This document shows positions 23,262-34,469 of a stretch of 64,000 nt of DNA, in pieces. The position numbers and the translations under genes were made by a program. Origin of the DNA: Petrolisthes cinctipes (lineage: Eukaryota; Arthropoda; Malacostraca; Decapoda; Porcellanidae); contig JAWQEG010000622.1 in NCBI GenBank assembly GCA_033782935.1, positions 124,001 to 188,000 of the forward strand, read 5' to 3'. Each line of letters starts with the position of its first letter. The first letter of the stretch is position 1. Under the pieces are notes generated by a model that was given only the letters and a program-made list of their open reading frames with translations, ran no database searches and was not told where the DNA came from.

Positions 23262-23962
23262 CTTCTTCTTCTTCAGCTTGTTCCCATTTCTATATGGGGT
23301 CGCTGTTCCTTGCTAGCATTTTCCATCTTGTTTTATCTCTTGCATGTTCCTCTCTAAGTCCCTTAGCCTCCAAATCCTCCCTCAGCTTGTCCCTCCACCT
23401 AAGCTTCGGTCTTCCTCTTCTTCTCCGTCTCTCAACTTGCGCTGTCATAACTCTCTTCCCAAAATACTCATCTCCTCTTCTGATCACATGCCCATACCAA
23501 TTTATTCTTCTTTCTTGCATCTTGGCACTTACTTCTGTAACTTTCACAGTTCCTCTGATGTAATCATTTCTGATCTTATCCTTTCTCGGAACACCACACA
23601 TCCATCTCAGCATTCTCATTTCAGCTACATTTACCTTCTTTTCCTGCACTTTCTTCAGAGGCCACGTTTCACTTCCATAGAGTAAGGATGGTCTCAAAGC
23701 TGACTTATAGACCTTTCCCTTAAGTCTCGCGCTGATTTTCCTGTCACAGAGCACTCCTGAAAGCCCTCTCCAGGCATTCCACCCCGACCGGATGCGGTGA
23801 TTTATTTCCACGTCCGGTTCTCCATCCTCAGCGACATGCGAGCCTAGATATTTGAATGCCGGTACTCTCTTAATAATCTCGTCATCCATTTTCATTTCCC
23901 TTCCCTCTCCAAAATCATTAAATAAGAGATACTCTGTCTTGGTTCTGCTAATTTTTAAACCT
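23262..23962 (-). pseudogene. LINE-D (RTE-like), 5'-truncated, with target duplication
   Basis: About 200 codons of the RT C-terminal region on the minus strand (23290-23895): AFKYLGSHVAEDG, SLLYGSETWPLKK, MRMLRWMCGV, RINWYGHVIRR and RRRRRGRPKLRW, the pattern of RTE-type LINEs. The sense strand ends in a GAA repeat (CTTCTTCTT at 23262-23273), a typical RTE tail. It is 5'-truncated just after the palm. Exact 17-bp flanking repeats make this a clear target-primed insertion. Confidence 0.93.
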
Positions 23963-25289
23963 GTCTATACCATGTTCTTATTAGGTCAAAACTCGACTGT
24001 GGGTGTGAGGTATACTCTCCTGTAACGGATGCACATCTCAGAGTCTTAGACCCTGTTCATCATGCTGAAATACGTTTGGTGACCGGAGCCTTTTGGTCAT
24101 CCCCAATCCCCAGTGTCCTGGTGGATGCTGATGAGCCACCTCATGATCTCCGTCGCCAGTCCTTGGTGGTTCATTGTTGACATCAATTGCATCGACTTCC
24201 TGACTTCCTTCCCTGCTTGGCGGTGTCATCTGATATCATGTCTCAGTACTACCTTTCACATCCTCGCACACCATGGCCCTTTGGCTTCCGGTTCAGGAAG
24301 GCTATGGAGGAGATGGGCATTAATGACTTCCAAATTTGTCCTGTGTGGGTCCCCAGGGTGGCTCCATGGCTTTTTCCTGAAGTTTTCCCCTGCACCTGCT
24401 TTTCAGGCAAGAAGGAATCTCTTCATCAACCAGTGGCTCGCTCCCTCTTTTTAGAACATGCCTCCTCCCACAGGGAGTCCCTCCCTGTGTACACTGATGG
24501 GTCAAAGTCTAATGCTGGAGTTGGTTTTGGAGTTGTCTTTCCTGACTTTTGTCGTAGCAGCAGGCGCCCTTCTGTTATGTCAATTTTTACTACCGAGCTT
24601 TTGGTCATTTTATATGCCCTCCAAGTGATTTTTACTCTCCCTCAGCCTTCTTTTACTATTTTTAACGATTCCTGTAGTGCATTGCAGGCCTTCTGCAATT
24701 TTAACTCTTCCCATCCCCTGGTGTTGGCCATTCTTGAGTGGCTTGTCCTCCTGGGTCGTCGTGGCCACAAAGTAACTTTTTGTTGGGTCCCGGCCCATGT
24801 GGGTGTCGATGGGAATGAGTGGGCTGACGCCCTGGCTAAGTCTCCAGTTCTCGGCCTCCTGCCAGGCATCATCCCGTTCCTGCAGTTGACCTACGACCAT
24901 ACATGGATGCTGCCGTTCGTTCCTGCTAGCAGGACAGATGAGATGCTGTCGGGGCTAACAAGCTCCGCGACATCCGCCATCGCCTTGGTTTATGGAGTTA
25001 CAGTGGCCTGTTCCACCGGTGGGAGACGGCTCTTGTCCGTCTCTGCATTGGCCACACACTATTGACTCATGGCTTCTTAATGGAGAGGGCTCCCCCACCA
25101 TACTGTGATGATTGTCTGGTCCCTCTGACAGTGCGGCATCTTCTTGCCAAGTGTCCTAGTTTTGGGGACCTTCGTCGTATGCACCTTTCCGACTACCGGG
25201 TGGGTGACGGTTCTTACAGTCTCTCCCAGGTGCTTGGGGAGGAGGCATGTAGTGTGGGAGGGAACACCATCTCCTATGACAAATTGTGA
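23963..25289 (+). pseudogene. LINE-B RNase H and C-terminal knuckle
   Basis: After the second copy of the duplication the host frame continues to a TGA at 24178-24180. RNase H lies at 24480-24850: YTDGSKSNAGVGFG (first Asp), TTELLVILYAL (Glu), FNDSCSAL (third position, Asn-Asp for the usual Ser-Asp), WVPAHVGVDGNEWADALAK (final Asp). A shift near 25060 leads to the C-terminal knuckle C-x2-C-x7-H-x4-C (25095-25155). Presence of RNase H places LINE-B in the I/Jockey supergroup. Confidence 0.9.
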
Positions 25290-25588
25290 TTTTATGATAT
25301 TTATGGTTTATAGAGTTTGATGGTTTTAGTTTTGATTCTTTTATACATTTTACTTAAGTCGATGGGTTCTTTTATTAAAAATGTGCTTTTTAGTTTGTGT
25401 GTCCTTTTAATTATGCTGCTTATCCCTTTCGGGGTAATGAAGTTTATTTAATGTATGTACAAAATATTGTACATATTTTATTAATAATGTAGATGACCAT
25501 TTTATGTTGGGGGGTATATGACCCTAGCTGTTGCGCCGCCAGATGCTTAGTTGCATAAAAAAAATCAATTAATCAATCAATCTTGTGG
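25290..25588 (+). other. LINE-B 3' UTR and tail
   Basis: AT-rich 3' UTR. It ends in CTAGCTGTTGCGCCGCCAGA and an AATCAATCAATC-type tail. The same terminal words occur at the end of SINE-1. Confidence 0.78.
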
Positions 25589-25596
25589 AATATTTC

Positions 25597-25990
25597 AGCG
25601 TTGTGGACCTACGTCGTAGGTAGTACCTCTCCGAGTACCGGGTGGGGGACGGTTCTTACAGTATCTCCCAGGTGCTCGGGGGGGAGGCTTGTACTGTGGG
25701 AGGGAGCACCCTCTCCTTCGTAGAGGAGGCTAGCCTCCTCCACAAGTTGTGATTTTTTTTTTTTCTTATATATATATTTTACTTAAGTTAATCAGATTAT
25801 TTTAGTGAAATGTGAGTTTTAGCTGATATGTCCTTTTCCCTTTTGAGGTAGTGAAACCTGTATTTAATGTGTAAATATTTTATACAGTAAATTATACAAA
25901 TGACCATAATTTGAAATCCTTGAAATTAAATTATGTTGGGTGGTATATTACCATAGCTGTTGCGCCGCCACAATCAATCAGTCAATCTAG
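25597..25990 (+). mobile_element. Second, heavily 5'-truncated LINE-B 3' end
   Basis: Starts in the region equivalent to 25165 of LINE-B (CGTTGTGGACCTACGTCGTA, then TACCGGGTGGGGGACGGTTC) and runs to the same 3' UTR and tail (GCTGTTGCGCCGCCAC, AATCAATCAGTCAATC). It lies directly after the tail of the first copy, as a tandem insertion. Confidence 0.85.
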
Positions 25991-26318
25991 TATAGTACTG
26001 TTTAATTGATATTCACGACACTCAAAATCCTGAAAATCATGTGAAATTAAATACCTAAACAGTAGACCTATAAAAGCCTGTGATGTTTTATATGCAACAC
26101 TTTAATTCAACTCACAATTTCTCTTACATGCTGCATAAAAGAAACACATTTATTTTAATGCTAAAGATATCTTAAGTTAGTAGAGTATTTAAATCTTCCA
26201 AAGAATTCTTGATTTAACTTATGTTCTGATAACATTTGTTTACATCTTATATTCCTTCAATATCCCTGAAATATTGATTAAAGGAAGGTGAATTATGTGT
26301 TACCATATAACAAGTGTG
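25991..26318. other. No gene recognised
   Basis: Unique AT-rich sequence between LINE-B 3' ends and a MITE. Confidence 0.5.
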
Positions 26319-26688
26319 TAAGGCCTGGGACACTCGGGCGCTTTGGTGGTCGCCACGCAAAAACCACAGGAGTGGTCCTTCCGTTGCTGATAACGGTGAT
26401 TTGTGGTTTAACTGAGGGACATCGCAGAGTGGCCCATGTGTCTGGTTGGAAGCGACACAGAAACAACAGGCAAACCATCGAGTAACCACACGTGGTCCGT
26501 GTGTCCCGGGCCTAAAATTCAATCGCCGCCACACGTGGGGGGGATCAGCGTCTCCTCGCCACAGACGCTGATGCACACGCTCGTGTGTTTGCTTCAAAAC
26601 AATGGAAACCTATTGGCAGCCTCGTCCCCGCTACTGCGTGTGGTTTTCGAACGGCGACCACAAAGCGACCGTGTGTCCCGGGCCTAAG
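26319..26688. mobile_element. hAT-like MITE with an extra internal terminus
   Basis: Outer ends TAAGGCCTGGGACACTCGG and (inverted) CCGTGTGTCCCGGGCCTA pair over about 36 nt, including CTTTGGTGGTCGCC. A second right-type terminus (CCGTGTGTCCCGGGCCTA) ends at 26514, so the unit may be a shorter 195-bp element plus a partial one. GC content and CpG are higher than the surroundings. No coding capacity. hAT assignment rests only on end sequence style. Confidence 0.65.
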
Positions 26689-26947
26689 GCAGCGAATAAT
26701 TCAACAAGAATGTCATTTTATCTCTCTCAATCGCAAGAAGGAGCAGGATTCTAACATTAGGTTCTTCTATATTTAGGATTTCAGTTTTGTATTTCTATGT
26801 GAATCAAAATCTATGTGAATCAATTGATTCACATAGAAATACGAATACTGAAAACCTAAACATAGAAGGACCTAAAGCTAAAATCCTGTTACTTCTTGCA
26901 ATTGATATAGATAAAATGACATTCTTGTTGAATTATCCCAGCCTTAC
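26684..26947. repeat. 264-bp imperfect palindrome
   Basis: Arms 26684-26806 and 26823-26947 are inverted copies at roughly 85% identity by eye (for example ATTCAACAAGAATGTCATTT against AAATGACATTCTTGTTGAAT). The centre contains the perfect palindrome CTATGTGAATCAATTGATTC continuing to CACATAG. It begins inside the MITE terminus and ends where LINE-E begins. Confidence 0.85.
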
Positions 26948-26948
26948 T

Positions 26949-29291
26949 ATCTATCTATCTGTAGTTCTGATGCCTCGTTCCCTCCGAGAACTCCACCCAA
27001 GGGGTTGGCCACAGCAGAAGTGTCTCCAGCTTTCCCTGTTCCAACACTCCCTCCTTACTTGGTCAAGCCCTACTCTTTCTTTCCCTTGCATACTCTTCCA
27101 CTCTGTTCTACCATCTAACCGGAGATCTGCCTCTCACACCAGGTCCCACAACTTCACTTCCATACATTTTCTTTACAAACTTTTCACTTTGCATTCTCTT
27201 CAAATGTCCAAACCACCTCAATGTATTACGCTTCACACTCTCAGCCACCCCACACTCAATACCAATTGCCTTCTCAGTCATACCACATCTTTCATACACA
27301 CTCTCATTACTTTCTCAATCCCACCTAGTAAGTTCACATACTCCTCTCAATTAACTCATTTCCACTGCACCTATTCTAGACTGATGAGTCCTACTCCATG
27401 TCCCTGTCTCTGATGCAAATGTCAGTGTTGGCAGGATTATACTATTTTTTAGTCCCATTTTCACTTCCATACTCACACTTCTACCCTTCATAATTCTCCC
27501 CTGTGATCCTATGACCTGTCTATCCCTCACTGCTCTCTCCCTAATTTCTCCATCCATACTTCCATATTTACACAGAACTGTTCCCAAGTACTTAAACTCC
27601 TTCACTTCCTCCATCCTCTCACCCACTAGACTCTAGAGTTATCTCACATTTAGTCCCAGCTGATACTCCCACTCTGTAAGGTGTGGCAAAGTCAATCACT
27701 TCAGTTTCTGCTCTCTCAAATACCATCACTTTACTTTTACCCACATTCACCTTCAGTTTCCTTCGTTTACACACGGGCTGAAATTTATCTACCACCCTCT
27801 GCAACTCCCTTTCACTCTCGGCCATCAACACAGAGTCATCCGCAAATAAACTTGCCACCAAGGACCAGCTTCGCCCCCAGGCCATTCACTTTGGCCTTCA
27901 TCTCTCATACAACCACCCATACATATATTGAACAGCCATGGTGACATAACACACTCCTGTCTCAGCCCTACACTAATATTATAACTCTTACTTAGATCAC
28001 CCTCTACCCGCACACATGGTTTTGCCTCTGCATAAAAGGCCTCAATGCCTTTCAGCAAAGACCCCTCCCAACACCATAAATCCTCAACACCTCTGTCATA
28101 GTTCTCCTATCAACCCTATCGTATGCCTTCTCCAAATTCATGAAGGCAGCATAGAACTTCCTACCCTTCCTAATATATTTCTCCACTGTTGATTTTAATG
28201 CAAATATCTGGTCCATACAACCTCTACCCTTTCTGAACCCTCCCTGCTTTTCACTAACTTTATTCCCTGTTACTTTAATCAGTCTCTCAGTAAGAACCTT
28301 CCCATACACCTTCCCCGGTACACTAAGAAGACTTATTCCCCTATAGCTACCACTCATCCTTACTCCCCTTCCCCTTATACAAAAGCACAATTATGGCTGT
28401 CCTCCAATCCTCTGTCATCTCTCCCTGCCTCCAAGCCAATGTGCATATGAGCAACATCCACTCCACCACTACCTCCCCCCCCCCACACACACACACTTTA
28501 ACATTTCAGCAGTTATCCCATGCACCCCCAGTGCCTTTCCCATCTTCAACTTTCATATTGTTTTCCTAACCTCTTCCTTCCTAATTCTCCCTGTAAACCG
28601 GTCTACCACCTGCCTCCATCCCCGTGCATGTCACCATCCGCCCGCCCCCTCAACCATCAAACGATCAAAATGCCTCTTCCACACTTCTTTCACTTCCTCA
28701 CTTCCACTCAAAGTAACTCCATCCTCTCTCTTCATGCTCACGCTACCAGACTTTCCTTCTCATCTTTCTCTTTTAATTAACCTCCCAGAATAATTTCTTG
28801 TTTTTTCTAAGTTTCTCACTCACTTTCCTACCAAACTGCTCATCCACTCTCCTTTTACTCTCACTCACTATCCTCTTCACTTGCCTCCTACATACATTAT
28901 ATTCTCTCTTCCACGTCTCTTTCACCTCCTCTGACACATTCCTCGGTCATGTTCTCCTATATGCCTTCCTTTTCTTCTCTACTGCATCTTTCACTCCTGA
29001 CCACCAAGCACTCCCTTTCTTGCCCCTCTTCTGTGTCTTGTATCTCACTACCTCTGCTGCTGTCCTCATTACTAGTGTCTTAAATATTTCATACACATCA
29101 TTCACTCCCAGTCCCTCCCTTATACCCAGCCTTGCATCCTCCAGCACCTCACCTACCCTCCTCTTATATACCTCTCTATACTCAATGTCATTCAATCTTC
29201 CATTTGCCACTTCCCTCTTTTTCCCTCCTGCAACCCTCCTACTGAACTCCCACTTAAGGGAATAGTGCAGGTTTGGTAAATATTGGAGCAA
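26949..29291 (-). pseudogene. LINE-E (RTE/RTEX-like ORF2), decayed
   Basis: RT parts are spread over shifted frames on the minus strand. The N-terminal linker lies at 28947-29291. The fingers are at 28052-28390 (GISLLSVPGKVYGKVL, KQGGFRKGRGCMDQIF, FMNLEKAYDRVD). The palm is at 27825-28058 and 27619-27885 (FADDSVLMAES, with FADD as the catalytic box). The thumb and C-terminus lie at 27108-27626 (FKYLGTVL, TLRWFGHLKRM). At least five frame breaks occur. The sense strand appears to end in GATA repeats (26949-26961). The endonuclease is missing. WFGHLKRM-type C-termini are typical of RTE-related LINEs. Confidence 0.85.
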
Positions 29292-29412
29292 CCGATTCCT
29301 TCAAACTATTCCAAGCAACAGAACACCATTATTTTTGTGCAGTTTTGGTAAATTTTGGAGCAACTGATCCCTTCAAACTATTCCAAGCAACAGAACACCA
29401 TTATTATTGTTG
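29270..29412. repeat. Two-copy ~71-bp tandem repeat
   Basis: TTTGGTAAATATTGGAGCAA through CCAAGCAACAGAACACCATT is repeated nearly exactly (about 29272-29340 and 29343-29411). A third, diverged copy with the same word order lies at about 29782-29850. Confidence 0.8.
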
Positions 29413-30476
29413 ATTTAATCCTATTCCCTTGGCATACTTTGGAGGAATCGAGTCTTTCCAATGAACCAAAAGGATAATACCTCCCCTCAAGGGCACCCTG
29501 TGATGTAGTCAGAAAATTGGAGGTAAATGAGTAATTCATATATGGGTACGAAACAGCACCTATATTAAAGGACCATGTTTTGTGGCATAGTCAGGAGGAA
29601 TAAAAAACCTCTAATTCTCATATAGGATCACAAGGTTCTTAATCAAAAGTGATAGAAATATATCACGGGGGGGAGGGGGGAAGGGAGGGATTATCTTTTG
29701 GTATAGTAAAGAGTAGCTTCAAAATTTTTGACGTAAAGAGTCTACAATCAGAGTGTTGAAATTACTTAAGGAGATAGTATAGTGTTGGTAAATCTGCATG
29801 GAGCAAGTGATTCCCCCATACATACTATTCCATGCAACAGGCCACCATTATTTTTATTAATCTGGTCCTGTTTCTTCTTGGCATACTCTGGAGGATTCAG
29901 GGCACTCCAATGTACCCAATGTATACTATTCCCATAAGAAAAGAAATAAAAATCTTCAACTATTAAACTCTGGTATAAAGAAATGGAGACCAGATTTCTA
30001 GGCAACACAAAGGGAGATCAGAAAAGAGAGCATCATGAATTAAGGAACAGGTGGAGGTTGATGCTACTGTACCTATCCTATCTTATCCTGACAACAACAG
30101 AAAATAACACATTGACTTTGGGCATACGGTACCTCATCATTATGCGTGGAACTTACAATAGGGAGATAATATTTAGAGTACGACATTGGACATGATTTTG
30201 GACCTATCACACTGGTTTTTTTCTTCATTTTGCAGGCTACTAAAAAATATCAATAATAATAATAATAATATGTAAAATGTATACACAAATAAAATTATAC
30301 TTAAAAAAACTTAGATTGATAGAATGGGAACCCAGGGTTACAAAGACGATATTAAAAAGAGATAGAGTAGTATACTATGATAAATGTGATGATATGGATG
30401 AGGTGTGAGGATTAGAAGCGCGGGCATCAACAGAGTGACAACAAAAGGGGAGCAATGAGGAATGTTGGGAGAAGCG

Positions 30477-30477
<1 letters not shown>
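29413..30477. other. No gene; diverged repeat copy and G-rich run
   Basis: Holds the diverged third copy of the preceding repeat (29782-29910, including the GGCATACTCTGGAGGA flank also seen at 29431) and a G-rich tract at 29668-29690. No coding signal. Confidence 0.5.
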
Positions 30478-30513
<36 letters not shown>

Positions 30514-30882
30514 GGCGCCTAATATCAATCAATCACCACACACACACACACACTCTTACTTACTGTACTCACGCATGCACTAACCACACACACACACACA
30601 CGCAGGCAAACAAAGGCATACTTAAGCGTAGCTGGAGGACACAAAGCACGCTCCAGCAATCTCAAAAAGTATACACGTACACATATACACACGCTCACAC
30701 ACACACACACACACGTTGTACATACACCCAGAACACGCACAGTACTATACATGAACGTCAAAAATACGCTGATGTATTTTTGAAGGTTTTAGAAACACGG
30801 TTTTTCATGGTTGTTGTATTGGATTTGGTTTTGTTGTTGTTATTGTTGCTTTGTTGTTGTTTTGTTGTTGTTGATTTTCTTC

Positions 30883-30932
<50 letters not shown>
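30478..30932. repeat. CA/GT microsatellite cluster
   Basis: CA runs at 30480-30511, 30536-30552, 30585-30601 and 30692-30714, then TTG/TTGTT repeats and a 48-nt GT run at 30884-30931. The CA and GT runs are mutually complementary. Open frames across them are artefacts. Confidence 0.9.
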
Positions 30933-31124
30933 TTGACTTTCCTGTTGATTCCTCCTCGGACTCAAAACAGTTTATTATATTTGCCTCATCCACTGCCTTT
31001 GGTCAATAGTTGATAATATTACAATATAACTTTTCACCCGTTCCGCGTTTCCTGTATTTGTTCTCTATATATTTATCACGATATTCTCTCTCCTCAGTTA
31101 TATTTTGGTATGTCTGTGTTTTTT

Positions 31125-31128
31125 TATT

Positions 31129-31191
<63 letters not shown>

Positions 31192-31379
31192 ATTATTATT
31201 ATTATTATTATTAATAATAATACTATTATTATTATTATTATTATTAATATTATTATTATTATTAATAATATTACTATTATTATTATTATTAATAATAATA
31301 ATATAACTATTATTATTATTATTATTATTAATAATATTAATATTATTATTATTATTATTAATATTATTAATAATATTAC

Positions 31380-31413
<34 letters not shown>

Positions 31414-31627
31414 AATATTACTATTATTATTATTATTAATAATAATAATATTACTATTACTATTATTATTAATAATAATAATATTACTATTATTATTATT
31501 ATTATTATTATCAATAATAATATTAATATTATTATTATTATCAATAATAATATTAATATTATTATTATTATTATTCATAATAATATTAATATTATTATTA
31601 TTATTTTCATTATTAATATTATTATTA

Positions 31628-31697
<70 letters not shown>
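31125..31697. repeat. ~570-bp ATT/AAT compound microsatellite
   Basis: Almost pure ATT trinucleotide with frequent switches to AAT orientation (ATTAATAAT), so the tract is locally self-complementary. The final segment 31630-31697 is uninterrupted ATT. It yields long but meaningless Ile/Asn/Leu frames on both strands. Confidence 0.95.
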
Positions 31698-32330
31698 GTG
31701 TGTTCCTCTCTGTTATTTTAGACGTGTTGACTCACTATACTATACACATTTCCTTCCCAAGTCATCTGTCTGTCATTTTTCCATGCATCAGTTTTTGGTA
31801 TCATGACTGTCTGCCTGTCTCAGTGTGTTTATTTTCTTTGTTTGCTTTTCAGCCTATCTCTATGAATCTGTGTACACTGTATTCCCTGTGCTTTCCCAGT
31901 TGCCTCATCCTTATCTCATATTTCCTTCTTTCCTCTTTGCTTCCGTTGTCTCTTTCCATCAATTATCTGCTATCTCTGCCCATGTCTCTGACTCTCCTGT
32001 CTTTGCCTATCTGCTTCTCTTACCTGCCTACCTGTTGTACTGTCTAAACCTACTTGCCTGTCTGCCTGCCTACCTGCTTTCTAGCTTGTCTGCCTGCCTG
32101 CCGTCTTCTCGTTTGTCTACTCGTCCTTTATTTTCTTCTGTCTTCCACATATTATATCTTTGGATCTGCCTTTTTGCATGCCTGTCTGCCTGTCTTCCTA
32201 TTCACCCACCTTCTTGCTTGCCCCTGCCTGCCTGCCTGCCTGCCTCGCTCCTTCAAGCAGTTTATGTTAAGATATTCATGAAAAACGAATTGTCCTGCCT
32301 CACTCACGGTGCAGGGAAGGTAGGGAGGCA
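31698..32330. repeat. Pyrimidine-rich and CCTG-rich low-complexity DNA
   Basis: CTGCCTGCC-type tetranucleotide repeats between about 32050 and 32250, in a C/T-rich context. No domain in the translated frames. Confidence 0.65.
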
Positions 32331-32812
32331 ACCCATGAAGGAAGGAAGGAAGGAAAGAGGGAGGGAGGGGGAGGCAGTGAACAGGGAGACAGGGAGGAAG
32401 AAAAGAAAAAGGGAGGGAGGTTGGGAAGGGGAGGGGGGAGGCAGTGAACAGGGAGGAAGAAAAGAAAGGAGGGAAAGAGGGGGTAAATTGGGAGATAGGG
32501 AGGGGGAGGCAGTGGACAGGGAGACAGGGAGAAAGAAAGGAAAGGAGGGAAACATTGTAAGAAGGATAGATAGATGGTTGAAATGAAGGAAGAAAGGAAA
32601 GATAGAATGAAGGAATGAGGATGATAGGACGGAAGGTAGAAAGAAAAGGAAGGAAAGACGAAATTAACACTAGCCAAGAGTATGAGAAAGAGGTGTATTG
32701 AAGGAAATAGAGTAAAGAATAAGGGTAAAAAAGGAGGGAAATTTTGAGGAGTAAGAGATAGGATGAAGGAAGAGTAGAGTAAAAAAGGGGAAGAAGAGGG
32801 AGGTAGAGGCAT

Positions 32813-32872
<60 letters not shown>
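32331..32872. repeat. Purine tract: GGA minisatellite ending in (GA)n
   Basis: GGGAGG/GAAAGGAA repeats at 32331-32815, including three copies of a GGAGGCAGTGxACAGGGAG word. It is followed by a 58-nt GA run (32815-32872). Nearly all purine on the + strand for 540 nt. Confidence 0.88.
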
Positions 32873-32875
<3 letters not shown>

Positions 32876-32942
32876 TCTCCTTCCTTTCATCACGTCTGTC
32901 TCTCTTCCTTATTTAGCTTCCATTATCCTTCTTATCGCTCTC

Positions 32943-33330
32943 TTCTGTTTGTTCATTTATCCTTTTCTTTCTCTCTCTGCCATTTTCGTTCTACCTTTCA
33001 TCTCTCTCTCTCTTCCAGTTTCGTTCCTCCTTTTATCTCTCTTTCTCTCTCCCATTTTCGTTCTTCCTTTTTTATTTATCTTCCATTTTTGTTCTGCCTT
33101 TCTTTTTTCTTTTCCATTTACGTTCTTCCTTTTCTATCTCTCTTCCATTTTTGTTCATCCTTTTTTTTCTCTCTTCCATTTTTGTTCATCCTTTTCTTTC
33201 TCTCTCTCCTATAATCGTTCTACCTTTCTTCTCTCTCTTCCATTTCCGTTCTTCCTTTTCTTTCTCTCTTCCATACTTCGTTTTTCCATTTCTCTCTCTT
33301 CCATTTTCGTGTTGGTGCTGAATTTATCCC
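32943..33330. repeat. ~40-bp pyrimidine-rich tandem repeat, about 9 copies
   Basis: Units built as TCTCTCTTCCATTTTCGTTC followed by TTCCTTTTCTTT with variation. It follows the GA tract and gives a purine-to-pyrimidine strand switch at about 32873. Confidence 0.85.
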
Positions 33331-33382
33331 TATTCTCTGCTGTTTCTTATTTTGTGTTGCATTTTATCTATTCTAATTACTA

Positions 33383-34469
33383 GTTGTTGTTGTTGTTGAA
33401 GTTCCTCAAGCTGTCTGACCGAGCAGCCCCGAGCTCTTGAGGAAGGCTATGGCTTGAACCGTGCTTTCCCACAGTGCCCTCAGTGAGTGTATTTTGTGTT
33501 GTTGGCGAGTGTGGTTGTGTGCATTGCAGTCTTTCATAATGTGTTTAATAGAATGGGGTGCTGTGTTGCATCCTGGACAGGTATCTGCGATGGCTCCATC
33601 TAGTTTCTTTTGATATGTCGAGGGCCGGATGATGGCCGCTTCTCAGCCTGGCCAGGTGGACTCTGTCCTCATGGGGAAGGGAGGGGGTCGTGCATGCAGC
33701 AGGGTGTTGTTCTTAATTTTTTTGATGGATTGGTTGGTGATTTGAGTATGGATGTGTTTTTGGAGACTGGTTTAGGGTGCGCAGGGTGTAAGAGATAATA
33801 GAATTTGTGTATAGTATCGTGTACTGGGTGTTGTTTTGATGTTTCTTGGTATCCTTGGGTGTTTTGCCATGTAGTGTAGTGGGTGGCGTAGGTTTCTGGA
33901 GGCTGCAGCAAGTGTTTGTGTGCCTCTCACGTCAAGGTGGTCCTTAATCTTGAGGATTTTGGTTTCGTGGTGTAAGTGGTCTGTAGGTGTGGTAGCTGTG
34001 GAGGTCGTGATTGTCCTTAGGGCTCTGTTTTGTATGGTTTGTAGGGTGTTGAGATGAGTCTCAGTGAGGTTTGAGGTCCAGGCGGGGCTTCCTTAATCCA
34101 TCACTAATCGGATGTATTGTTTGTACACTGTGGTTGTGGTTTCATTGTTGTGTCCAAATGTTGTGCTGGCGAGTGATCTGAGGGCCTTAGGTCTTTGCAT
34201 GCATTTGTTTTTGATGGTTGTGATGTGTTGTTTGAATTTCACAGATGTGTTGTATGTTATGCTTAGTATCTTGGGTGTGTGTGTGTGTGGTATAGGTGTG
34301 TTGTTTATGGTGGGGTGTGGTGTGTAACGGTGTTTGGTGTTGTGGTTGGTGAGAAGGGTGACTGTTGACTTGGTGGGTGCTATTATAAGTCTGTTTGTGA
34401 TGAACCAGGCATTGAGTGTGTTGAGGTAGGGTTGGAGAATGTGAGTGGCTGTGTCTGCATTTCTGTGTG
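33383..34469 (-). pseudogene. LINE-F piece 3: RT thumb and C-terminus
   Basis: Coding remnant from just after the catalytic box to the 3' end. The open part at 34093-34469 reads ILQPYLNTLNAWF and the ...LRSLASTTFG thumb. The rest is frameshifted but recognisable (WTSNLTETHLNTLQTIQNRA near 34080-34020; a final zinc-knuckle-like His/Cys stretch near 33480-33600). Confidence 0.82.

Larger units (their letters stand above)
19722..25588 (+). mobile_element. LINE-B, 5'-truncated, host to two nested LINEs
   Basis: One LINE in + orientation, interrupted at about 21541-23059 (LINE-C) and 23262-23962 (LINE-D). Order on the strand is endonuclease, RT, RNase H, Cys/His knuckle, 3' UTR and an ATCAATCA-type tail. 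It is truncated at the 5' end inside the endonuclease. The 3' UTR ends in GCTGTTGCGCCGCCAG, a short unit and an AATCAATCAATC tail, also seen in SINE-1. Confidence 0.88.

Noticed and set aside
30338..30993. Thr/His and Cys/Val frames
   Set aside because: They are translations of CA/GT microsatellites.
31010..31806. Long open frames of Ile/Asn/Leu (up to 233 codons) on both strands
   Set aside because: They are translations of the ATT/AAT microsatellite, with no complexity beyond the repeat.
31825..33383. Frames of 140-250 codons rich in Ser, Leu, Phe, Gly, Glu
   Set aside because: They cross purine/pyrimidine minisatellites; composition explains their openness.
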